In this document: positions 36,127 to 47,900 of the stretch, one piece after another
Position numbering within the stretch: the stretch's first letter is position 1
Layout: each line of letters begins with the position of its first letter
Assembly (NCBI RefSeq): GCF_020085105.1
Contig: NC_058063.1
Span: forward strand, 6,048,501-6,112,500
Direction of reading: 5' to 3'
DNA: 64,000 nucleotides
From: Siniperca chuatsi
Lineage: Eukaryota > Chordata > Actinopteri > Centrarchiformes > Sinipercidae
Notes under the pieces: generated by a model
Seen by the model: only the letters and a program-made list of their open reading frames with translations
The model's database searches: none
Told to the model about the DNA's origin: nothing
Position numbers and translations under genes: made by a program

Positions 36127-36340
36127 GGTTTCTGAGTCGTATTTCTTACGTTTACTTTCCCACATCCGTTGGGTTGTAGGATGAAACGTTTTCCTTTGAC
36201 TATTCCCGCTCCCGAAGACGACCGTCTGGTGTCTGGCCTGCTGTCACGGTTTGTAAAACTGAAGGAAGTAGCCTTAATGTCCGTTTTTCAATTCGACTTT
36301 CGCTTCCAGCTTCTTTGAAAGAAGGCATGAACAAAGTTGG
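36127..36340 (-). promoter_or_regulatory. Promoter region of the 27.6-36.1 kb receptor gene with an ETS-IRF composite element
   Basis: Upstream of the start codon the minus strand contains GGAAGCGAAA at 36298-36307, a perfect GGAANNGAAA ETS-IRF composite element (the PU.1/IRF type used by myeloid and lymphoid genes). It is about 170 bp upstream of the ATG. No TATA box is obvious. This is motif-level evidence only. Confidence 0.45.
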
Positions 36341-38291
36341 AGTTGGGCGGAGTACTTCCCTTTACACTCGACTGTACAAAAATGTGGGAGGCCTGTTGGA
36401 GAAAAGTATACATTTTGCCCTGCGGTAATACTGAATAAGAACAGTCCCTGTTAGCTATTTAAAACTACCTTATGAGTACAAGACAAGTGTAGCAGGTAAC
36501 TAGAGAGTAGGCTAAACATAAACTCGGTCTCCATAAGGAATCCTGTAGGAACTACAGCGCAGGCTACCTTAAAGGGACAGCTCACCCCAAATTCTCAAAA
36601 ACTCAACAGCAACGTCTCTTTCCAGAAATCATGACCCAGGTACTCAAGAGAATCCACAGATTTGTTGTGAGCAGTTTCATGTAGGAACTATTTTCTTTCT
36701 ACCAATAGCTTCAGTTTCAGTTTAGTCCTATTTTTTTTTCTAAACAATGACCACACAGAGAACAGAAATGAACCACTGATAACCAGTACCATGCAATCAC
36801 AACCATGTAACACATTTTTAATATCTTTCTTTATTCTCTATTAAAGTAGTAAAGAAAAATCGTCAACAATCACCCAACAAATAGTGTTGGTAAATGCAAC
36901 AAAACAGACAAAAAAAACTTCCCTCAGTTTAAGGAAGGAGGAGTTTGACATGACATTTTGGATTTGGGTGTGTTGGTGAATGAGAAAGTAGACCAAAGAT
37001 TGCACAAAATCAACAGACTGACAGCCAAGTTGCAATAAGTTTAATATATGCTCAGCTGTGTACACAATTCTCTATCACTGTGTACAAAGAAGAAAACATT
37101 GTTTAACACCACAAGTCAGATTTGCAAGAGACATATATGATCAACTGTTTTAATAAAATTATTATTTCCATCCAAAATATACAAGACATTTGGCATCTAG
37201 AGCTATCAGTGTCTGCCAGAAAAGTTCATGCAGGTCAATTCATTTCCATTTGACAACAAAGTCTAATTCCTTTTGACATGCACTAATAATGGGTTAACAG
37301 AGGAAATAAAAGTGGAAGTAAAGATGCTAAGTTTTCTTCCAAGATTAGATATTCAAATTTCACCACAGCTGTACCTCTTCATTAAATTTCTTGTCTATTT
37401 CTTTATTTTCGGATAAGATTAAATGATTTCCAGCACTAACACAAGGGCACCCCATAAGACAATGTTTGTAACCATGCCAAATAGACAAAACAAGTTGTTT
37501 TCCTCATTTGGGGGCTGATACATGTGTGGAGGTCAGGAGAGCCACAGCAGCTCTTAGCTTGCTGTGCAGTCTTGAGATCATATTCAGTGGTAAGAAGTAT
37601 GTGGTTTCCCACCTCTTAGGTTATTGCTTCTGGCCTATTGTCTAGCTTCAATGATGGCAGTCTTTCCCCTCTTCCTATTTTTATTCCTTTGTGATCTCTT
37701 AAATGTGTACAGCAGATATCCAAAGATACACCAGCTCCTCTTACGGGTACGGTGCCCAGTAAATAGCTTCCGCTGGCCCACGTGCAGTCCTCCACGCTAT
37801 CCAACCAAACAACAGGATAAGGGCGGACCCCTATCCTTGTCTTCCTCCTCAGTGCTAAACGGGAAGATATCAGCACAGTGCAGGCATGACAAACTCTCCT
37901 GTCCTGTTTGTGTTTCCGGGTCCATAGCTGGGCGGCTTTTTAAAGGTAGTTTCAAGGATTCAGTGCATTTTATCTTATTTTATCGTATCTCGTCCATGAC
38001 AGGCCTCAGCAGCATGCATCTGTACTACCTTAGAGAGGATCTTAACAGCAGCTGAAAATCTTGTTTTTGCTAACCTCTGGTGGTGGAAGTTCTCACCTGG
38101 CTGCAGTGATACAGAATTGTATTCAGATCAGTCATCTCCTGACCACACCTGTCAAATGTGCAACAGACTTGAAACCACAAGAGATCAGTGAAACAAAGCT
38201 TTTCAGCCTGGTTACTCTGTAAATGTCCCTGATGAATTCGCTCAGAGTGGAAGTCCAGCTGCACTGCAGGCACTGCTGTGTACATGTACAG
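36341..38291. other. Interval between the two receptor genes (il13ra1 3' UTR plus spacer)
   Basis: About 2.2 kb from the upstream receptor start to the il13ra1 stop. No exon is seen. A probable dispersed repeat at about 36575-36730 contains GAGCAGTTTCATGTAGGAAC. The right part should be il13ra1 3' UTR. The open frames at 37616-38055 overlap on both strands and show no domain. Confidence 0.55.
37680..37685 (-). terminator. Candidate il13ra1 poly(A) signal (AATAAA)
   Basis: TTTATT on the plus strand gives AATAAA on the minus strand, 0.6 kb downstream of the il13ra1 stop. Other hexamers occur further left (near 36830), so the site used is uncertain. Confidence 0.35.
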
Positions 38292-38878
38292 TCAAGAGTT
38301 TTGCTGGAGGACAGTTTTTTCAGTTACAGGGGTAATATTGCAGGGTTCAATGGGTTCTGGCACCGGTGTGTACAGACTCCCTGTTGTGGTCTGAAAAATA
38401 GAACAGTGTAATGAGTGTTTGTGGAGACAGAGGGAGCAGGTGAATAGAGTATACACATTTTCATTTGTTCCTAAAATTTACCTTAAGTTCTTTGTTTCCG
38501 TTCATCATCATTTCCTTGAATATTGCCGAAGGATCTGGTACGATGGGGCAAATAATGGCGCTGTGTCTACAAGCAGACACACCACAACAAGCATGTCAAT
38601 AACAGAAAGCAACAACCAGCACACAATGTTTCCACCACCAAAATATAATATTTTGAATATGTCAACAGGCAGATATTTTTTCTTTTGGCCCAGGCTCTGT
38701 TAATTTCTGACCCGGCCTCTGTCATGCTGCTGCTGCACCCCCCGATATGGAGAATATCGATAAATTGTTGAGAATTCTTACATTTTGACAGAGCGTTTCT
38801 ATTTTAACCGGCGCAGTTTTTTTAGCCTTTACGGCAGCGGTTTAGCGGCCTGCCAGTCGAGTCAGTGAGTGAGGTAGG

Positions 38879-38922
<44 letters not shown>

Positions 38923-41900
38923 CACACACACACACAGAGTAGAGACTAGTGATGGGATTTATGGCTCTTTGAGGGGATCCGGATCTTCGCGATCCGTTCC
39001 TTTCAAAGAGCCGTTCAAAAGAACGATTTATGGCTCTTTTTAAATATTTAGTCAGTTTTAAGAAGCCAGCTTGGGGGCATCTCAGTTTATCCTGGAAATA
39101 ATCACTGGTAGGAATGATGAGGTGAGATTTGTAGTCAAATAATTAAAACTCGGATATCACACACCAATATCTGAGTTTGAATTATTCTGAAATTTCTTCG
39201 CGAGAAAAGTGCACCCAAATGCTGCTCCTTTTCCTCTGGCTCATTTTCAGATGTGTCACGTGTGTGTCTTCTTCCTTTCAAGTCCGAACGACCGCTATTA
39301 CTGACGTTGGCACTGAGACAGAGAGGCAATCGCACGTGTTTTTTTTTTTTTTTTTTTTTAACTGGAGTAAGCATGTGACGGCAGCGCACACACGCCATGG
39401 CTCCGCTCCTACCCAATGACAGAGGAACGCAGGTTTTTTTCCACTGGAGTACTCATGTGAAGGATGCGTGCACAACTAATAACTAATATCATCATGCTAT
39501 AAAGGGTTGGCTTGCGCTGGGTGCGCCCCTCCCCCTATAACTGTTCTGTCTCGCGGAGGAGCTCATTTGTGTGCATCTGTTTGAAACACGCATAGGAAAA
39601 AAGAACGACAGAAAGAACGGCTCCCCTCCAGCCGCGACTCGGCTCCCATCGTTCATGTTTATGAGCCGTTCAAAAGAATCGGTTCGTTCGCGAACGTCAC
39701 AACTCTAGTAGAGACGAGTCGAGTCGGAGAAATACTTTCACATGGCGGGAGCTAAAAAGAGAAAAGTAGACAGCGGAAACAGCTTTTAATCAAGAATGGA
39801 CGGTCTCTTACATGTTCAATCTTCCCACAGGCTGTTCAAAACCAGTATGTCTCATGTTCCAAGATTGTGGCAATCATTAAAAGTGGCAATGTTAAGCGCC
39901 ACTACGACAGGTTAACAAGGGGGACAGATTTTGGTCATTTTGCTAACAAGAGGGATGACATCCCCCCTCAAATCGCCTATGGGGTATTACAACACAGGGT
40001 GGGGCGGGGCTAGTGGGTTAGCATGCTAATTTCAGTAGATATCTCTGCAACACAATACATGGACGACTTTGACATAATGTCATATCCGTTTCTTCTCCAC
40101 ATTCTGTTGATAAGGTTAGTTCATTTTTTTTGAATGTATTAAAATATAATTCTAGCCAAATCTTCCATATTGCTCCTTTAAAAACACTACCTCCCTGTTC
40201 CTGAGGGTGTTGCAGGTTTGTTTTGTTAATCTTTTTCCACTCACCCACACACACACACACACTCTCACTCTCTCTACTGATTCAACACTAAAGCACTCCA
40301 AGGGCAGCACAAGAAAGGTGCAGTTAAAAGTCACAGCAACATCCTTTGACTGTTAAGTTTCAGTGTTTGCCTGCTGGTGGAAAATAGATAAGAATTATAA
40401 TGTTTCTTCGTGTTAAAGGGCTTTCGTGCACAACAGATTTCCTAACAATCTGGTCATTAGTTTTTGAGAAACATGACTCACATGCATAACCTGTGCTTCT
40501 TGTCCGGTGTGATCAAAGGCACCCAATCAGCTTTTATCCAAGGTTTAGATGTTGCAATAATCTCAGTGACAGGTTTTCATTGTTGCAGATCAAATACTGT
40601 TTCACAAAAGGTTTGCTTTACATCGACTCTTGAAATAGATTGCCAAATTTGGTATAAAGCAATTGGGCACCCAGAAATGTGCTTTGTACCGTCTACAAAC
40701 ACTTTGTGGCAGGTAGGTAGAAAATCTTTGACTTGTGTCAAACTGTTCTCTTTCTAAAGCATACCTCCTGAAGCAGTAGCAGGACAGAATGACGCAGACA
40801 GACAGAATGGCGGGGATGACAATGGCAACCACAGTCAGTGTCCTGTCAAGAGGCTTATTAGTACCTGTGATAAACAACAGACACATTTTCTTCAGCTTTC
40901 AAGACATTTTTGCTCAAGTCAGAAGTTGTATACAAAACTCAAAGCCCCAAAGCATCCTAAACCCCAACCCAGTCATCCTGCTTGCACAAATCAAATTCTG
41001 GTCGGATGCTTCAACTCAATGTGTCGTTCAACTATTCATATGAACTGGCTTCAGTAGTACAGATAAAGTTAAAAGAGGTAAGTCTACTCTGTAAACCTCT
41101 GGGTCAAATCTTAAAGCAACCCTCAGTTTATTATTCTACTAAACTGTGACCATGCATGCAACAAGCTTTGAAAATACCTATTCAAATGTCAGTACTCATT
41201 CACTTCTATCTACAGAAAAATCACCAAACATGACTAAATAAAATATGAAAAGCAGAAACTGATGGCAACCAATACTGACTAAGTGATAAGTTAAAACAGC
41301 AATTACATGGTGGTTTGCATTTTCTCATGTTCTTTCTGTTGCTGTGGTACAAAGTAATTTCGATATCTGACATACATTAGCCAGCAAAACACAGTTTTTG
41401 CATCAGGATCTATTTTGTTATTTTTTCTGACAAGAGAAATTTTAACACTAAAGGGAAATTTCAATCCTGTATGAACTGATATCTATTCATACAAGCCATT
41501 AAGAACATTTTTTGAATAATATAGAGTACCTGGTGAACAAGAACATAATGTAAACCACTGTGTGTGTGCAAATCAAGGGATTCTATGACAAAAAAGACCC
41601 TTCAAATATCCATCTCAATATGTCATTAAGTATTATATTGTAGTATACAAAAGTTTTAAACTTGCTGGGGAAAGTTGGGGAAGATCATTTCACTTTTTCC
41701 CAGTGCTTGTTTCATGAGATTTCAAGAATCATGCCAATAAGGTATAAACTAGAAAGGCCGCCCTGGCAGTTGTATGCCTCCACCAGCCAAGTTGCAGTTT
41801 ACATCCATGTCTGTCCAGACTCATACAATATATAGTGAATACTTGGAAGGAATTTACTAAAAGTGATAAAGTGTATTTTCTGGCTAAAGGGAAGTTATCA

Positions 41901-44900
41901 CTATACTGAAGTTACAAATGTATGATTCCAGTGAATATACATTTTTGAACTGATTTTGAAGGACTAAATAGGTACACATTCTTATAGAGTATAGCTACAC
42001 AAAAAGTTCTGCTTTGGTTTCCTCCTGGCATTTTATGAACTGTAGTTGAAACTCACTCACTCACAAGATCACGATTAGCTAGACGCTTACTCATTCTGTC
42101 GTCCCTGTCAACATGTGTGTGACATCTGGAATCGCCGAATTCATTTTTAAATTATGGCTGAAAACCTCTTTAGAGGTCACCGTGACCTTGGACCTTTGAG
42201 TCAAAAGTGTCACCTATTCAGTGTCTGACCAACTGTGAAATATGGTCACAATCTCCCCTTTTGTTCCTAAATTATGGGGCTAAATAAAGGCCAAAAAAGT
42301 TTAGTTTTTCCAGGACATTATGATGTCACAGTGAACTTGACCTTTGACCTTTTGGGCCATCACTTCATCACTGTATCCCATTAAACATCTGTGTGAAATT
42401 TTGTCAGAATTGCTGCATAAATTCTTGAGTTATGACCAAAAAACGTGTTTGTCAAGGTCATTTGAGGTCACAGTGACCTTGACCTTTGACCTTTATCCAC
42501 CATATTCTAATCACTTCATCCTTGAGTCCAAGTGGACATTTGTGCCAAATTTGAAGAAATTCCTGGCGTTCCTGAGATATCACGTTCACGAGAATGGGAC
42601 GGACGTGAGGTCAAACACACTCAGAGAAATCAGTGTAAGTAAAATTGGTTGGACACTTACCGTAAGTTACAACTTCGCTGAAGTCGCTGAATATGTTTTT
42701 GCAATATATACCAGTCATGACTTTGGACTGGAACTCGTAAAGGCATCTTTTATCATAGGCCATCTGCATCGTAGGCTCTCCCTTCTTAGTGAAGTTCAGC
42801 AATACCTAAAAAATATTAAGCACATAAAATCACAGTGTTGCACTTTGTCAGGTATAGAGAACCTATGTGGCATTGATGAAATAAAAATGTAGTTGCCCAA
42901 ATTTAAATGTTTGGATATAAGCACAGACATTTTTGGGAATACAAATACATTTGTACTGCTGAAATACAAACTTATGTTCCAATATGTGGTATTTGCAACT
43001 GATAGACACCACGCTTAAATGTGAGAACATTCAGTGTCATTGTAGCAAACTCAAAACCTCATTACCTCAAGGAGGGAGGACTTTTAGTATTAATTTTAGT
43101 ATAAACAGCTGAATTTGACAACTTACTTGAGGCTCATTGCATTTCTTGTAGCGGATCTCGTATATCCAGACGCAATCTCTTCCGACCTCTGGAGGTGTCC
43201 AGTTCAGTTTGAGGTTATCTCCATCTTCTCTGATGTGCAGCTTTGGTGAAGGTACCACTGAGGAGATTGTAAAAGGACAAAAAAAAAAATATATATATAT
43301 ATTTTTTTTTGTACTTGGCTGCAAAAGATTAAAAACAAGATTCAATCACTGGCTATAAAAGTATTTTAACAGCAAATGTTTTATATTTATTTTCACAATG
43401 ACATCAATAATTAACTATTAGAAGTAACACCAACCAAGTACAGGCCTGAAGGTGCTCATTCCAGCTTCACTGTCCACAAGGATGCAGATGTCACACTCTG
43501 CAGCAACCTTCAGGGTACAACCATTCCTCATTCCACTGCTGAAAGGCTGATCACACACTTTTAAACCTTCGATAAGTTCCTGAGAACGTCCATAAACCCT
43601 GTAATACCAAAACAGGGAGGTGATAAGAGAAGTGGGCCGTAGGGAGGGCTACAGCTGGCACACATGCTTTATTCAAAGTATTTCACTTAAATGAAAACAG
43701 CCCAGAATTGGTTCCGTTTGCTCGCTTTTCAGAAAAACACTATGGATCCTGCAATTCCTTCAGTCGCCACTAGATGTTCATAAAGATCACAGATTATCTA
43801 CTGGCCATTAATATCTGTGTGGTCTAATAAATGTTCCTAAACGAATGCAATTCACAACCCCACCAGACCGGAATGAAGCATGAAAATCCCATCCACATGT
43901 AGGCTTTCTCGCTGCACTGCTGATGGCCAGATGAGTGCTTTGATCTAGAGATATAAATATTGTGGCACTATGTTCCTGTTTTTCCTGACTTCATGTGTCT
44001 TGTTTTAGAGGCTGAATCGCCAAAGAAATGAGACAGGAGGGGATATCTTTCTGCACAAATCACTCTCTCACAAATCACAAGATGGGCTTTACTGAGATTA
44101 AGAGGAACTATAGAAGCTATGCTAACCGACATGGTTTGTATAATGTTGGCCATCTTACATTCAACGACAAATGCACAACGTATGATATGAAAACAATGAC
44201 ATAGTCCCTCAGATAGAATTTCTTTACTGCACATATTTGGAGACGTATTGTGTCTGTAATTCTCACCTGTAGGAGAGCGTCAGGTTAAGATTCTGATGTA
44301 CTGGGATCCAGGAACAGTTCAATTCATTGGGGTAGATGAAACATTTGAAGTCCTTCACCAATTTAGCTGTACAGTAGAAAAGCAAAGGTGTCACCTACAT
44401 GTAGCAAGATTCAAGTATAATAATAATAAAAGGAAGAATAATAATAACTGTATTTCTATAGCACTTCTAAAAACAATGTCTACAAAGTGCTTTACAGTAA
44501 AACCCAAAACAGTAGCAATACAGAACGAAAATAAAGGTAATCTATGAGGTAAGCCAACTAAGAACAGATCAAAAACATACAAGTTCATATAAAAGCCAGT
44601 TTATTAAAGTCTGTTTTTAGAAGGGATTTAAAAGATGAAACTGATTATGCTAGCCTAATTTCCTCAGGCAGGCCATTCCACAGTACGGGCGCCCTAACAG
44701 AGAAAGTGCAGTCACCTTTAGTTTTGAGTCTGGACTGTGCAACAGCCAAAAGAGCCTTGCCCCGAGGATCTCAGGCTGCGTTCCGGCTCATAAAGAGTTA
44801 AAAGGTCAGCACTATAACCAGGGGCTAGACCTTTCTGTGCTCCAGCCAGTGCAGATGTGCTAATACTGGGGTAATGTGGTCTCCACGTTTAGTCTAGCTG

Positions 44901-47900
44901 CAGCATTCTGAACAAGCTGCAGATGTGAGATTTTTGACTGAGGCAGGTATAGAGAGAGTTGCAATTGTCTAGACGAGGTGAAATACAAGCATGAATTACC
45001 GTCTCTAAATTAGCATGAGATGAAAATGACCTGATTTTTGATACATTTCGGAGTTGAAGGAAGCAGGATTGTACAACTCTCTTTACCTGCTCCTCGAAAG
45101 TCAGGTCACTGTCAAAAAATCACTCCTACGTTTCTGGCCTCACAAAATTAGACGATAAGTCACCTAGATCATGTAAGAAAAGATTTCTTGCACCAGTAAG
45201 AGTACGTAAGTATGACTTAATAGCATTATAATGCAGGACAAATAAAATACAAAAAAATATAAATCCAAAACCTAAGTACTGCATTAATGTCAGCTTTCAG
45301 CTTCTTACCCGTGGCGTTACTAATAATGTTTATGGACACGGCTTCACTCTCATTCGAACTGTTACAGGTCGGACTGCCATCAGTCAAAATGGTGTACGTC
45401 CAGCCACTGGGACCCGTCTCTTCTGTCAGACAAGTTTCTGTGAAATTTCTCCATTGTGTGCACGTCAGAGACTGGAAGAAAGACAAGATGGGCTTTACTG
45501 AGGATAATGCTTTCACGTATAGAAACACTTTGTCTTCTGCCTCAGGCTGTAGGTCCATGATTAAAAATAGTCAGAAATGTTCAAATCATACACATAGGGG
45601 CTTTAATTTTTCAGTATAAAAAAAAAATCAACTAGAGGAGACTTCAGATTTGCTTGCAATGAATAAAACAATGGTGATTATCATGTTGCTTTTATCAAAG
45701 TTACATTACAGCAGTGCAGCAATGCATCTTCAGGAAGGGACTGTGTGAAAAACAGGAAAACTCATTGTTCGTGTGTTCAATGAAACTCAGACAACAGCGA
45801 CCCATTTAATGCACCATTTTTAGCATTTTTTTTCGGTTTTTGGCATAATATTTATCCTCTGGGCTTCAAATCTAACCAACATATGGTTTCACAGTAATTT
45901 AAGGTTTGCATCTGTGTGGTTGTAGCTGTTGTATTTTTAGTTTTTTCGTATATATTAGACAACGGGCCTTATGCAAGAACATTTTTGTATTCTTATCCTA
46001 AACCTCTCTTGCTTTTTTTCTCCGAGGTTTGTTTGTACGAGTGTTCCAAGTCCAGATCCACCAAACTCTCTTAACTGCACCAACTTGTCTTCAATGGCTC
46101 ATTTTAACAAGATTAAGGCCTTGTGATAACGAGGAGGTGCGTATTCATGAGTATCAAGCTTCATTCACAAACATGTCACACAAGAGAGGAACCGTGTGGG
46201 CTGTCGAAAGTCCTCGGACAAAACATTAGTCTAGCAAATTTATCGATGTCGACTCGGTAGTGGTGTTAGAGGACAGAAACAATTAGAAGATATTAATACA
46301 GCTGTGACGATGTGCCATCACAGCAGCGCTGTACTGTGACAGACATAAAGACAGAATGGTTTGACCTGAAGTTCGATGCTAAAAACATCTTTCTAGGCAA
46401 AGTGGTCCATGACTAATATGAGAGGCGGGCAACGGGACGTGACATTCACAGAGATATTAGATGAGAGTATATTACAGCCTACAGTAGGTGATGTTACACT
46501 GTCCATTGTTATTACATAAAGACCCTGAGCCAGCTGTCAGAGTGAGAGAATTTTCCTAACAGCTAGTGAAATGTATACATTTGCTTTGCCAAAATATGCC
46601 AATAAAAATCATACAATCTAAAATATCTCTCAGTAAACTGCCATCCACGATGATGATAAAATGGTAATCATAACATTCATTTTGCAAGTTTGTTTCAGTT
46701 CCATATTTTATTTTAGTTAAGAGTGGTGTCATATTTAAACTCGAACGTCACTCAGATTAAAGCATTATGACTTGCAAGTCTGTACGTGACTCACACGACA
46801 GGTCTGGACCACTCGTGAATTTGTTCCTGAAAGAAAATTCTTTGAAAGAGAAAATTGGTAAATGCCACGAATTCTCTTAAATCACTCGTACATGCTGTCA
46901 TGGTTCGAGTTTGGGTCCTTTCCCTGTTTGTCCGGCGTACCAGCCGTAACACGTGCAACTTCAGAACCAATCCGTTTGCACAAGTGGGTCTTGCATGAAA
47001 CCTAATGTCTATATGTTACTGTATTTAAACACTGATTAAAGTGTGTGTTCTGTTGTCATAAAGGAAGAGCAGTCTTATGGCCTAGTAATAATCTAATCAA
47101 CAGATCTGTAGCTAATAAATGCATGGTTTTCAACAGCTGACTATTGGATACCTGAGATTCCTTGAATGCATCGCTACGGAAGATTTTTCAAAGTTGTTCC
47201 TTCTCGGTGAGTGAATGAATAGTCAAATAAATGAATTAATGACACCAAAATATAACCTTTTTTACTGGTTGGCAGTAATGTCATTTAAAGTGCGTGTGAT
47301 CTGTAGCTAATAACAAGCTTTTAATCCTCCACTGATATTGCTGCAACCTGAGGACCAGTTTCATCAGGTTTCCTACCTCTTTTGTTCCGTTCTTCATCAG
47401 GAAGTATTTGTATCCGACCTCACTGCCGTCCAGCAGACCGACTGGCTTCTTCCAGGACACGTTCACAGTAAACGCGTCGAGCCACTTATATGTCAGCCCT
47501 GTCGGTGGAGGAGGGTGACCTGTAGACGAGAAATGGAAAAAGAGGAATTCATTTTACCTGTTCAAAATGAACGAAACTGTCACAATGAGCTCTCATTAGC
47601 CTCGGTAATCAATGAATTCAATTTTTACATGTATTATTTGAATCACACATGCTACTGTTGTCATTTGACAACACTTGCTGATTGTTTGAAGACATTTCCA
47701 GATAGGGACCCATTTTTGCCCTGGGGCCCTTTAGGAGGTCAGCCGGTCATGATTATTTCCTAAAGTTTAAAATAGAAAATACATTTTCTGATTAAGATTT
47801 ACATTTTGGTGATGCCTCGTAAAAGACAATTCACTTCTGGCTGCATCTGACCGCAACCCACACACTGCGGGCCAAAGGTAGGCTAACCTGACGCAGTTTA

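Noticed and set aside
37616-38055. Opposed open frames of 86 and 143 aa
   Set aside because: They fall in the likely il13ra1 3' UTR, overlap antisense to each other and show no domain.
42344-42892. Long plus-strand open frame (182 aa)
   Set aside because: It runs through a dispersed repeat and the antisense of il13ra1 exon 7, with no domain, splice or codon evidence for a gene.
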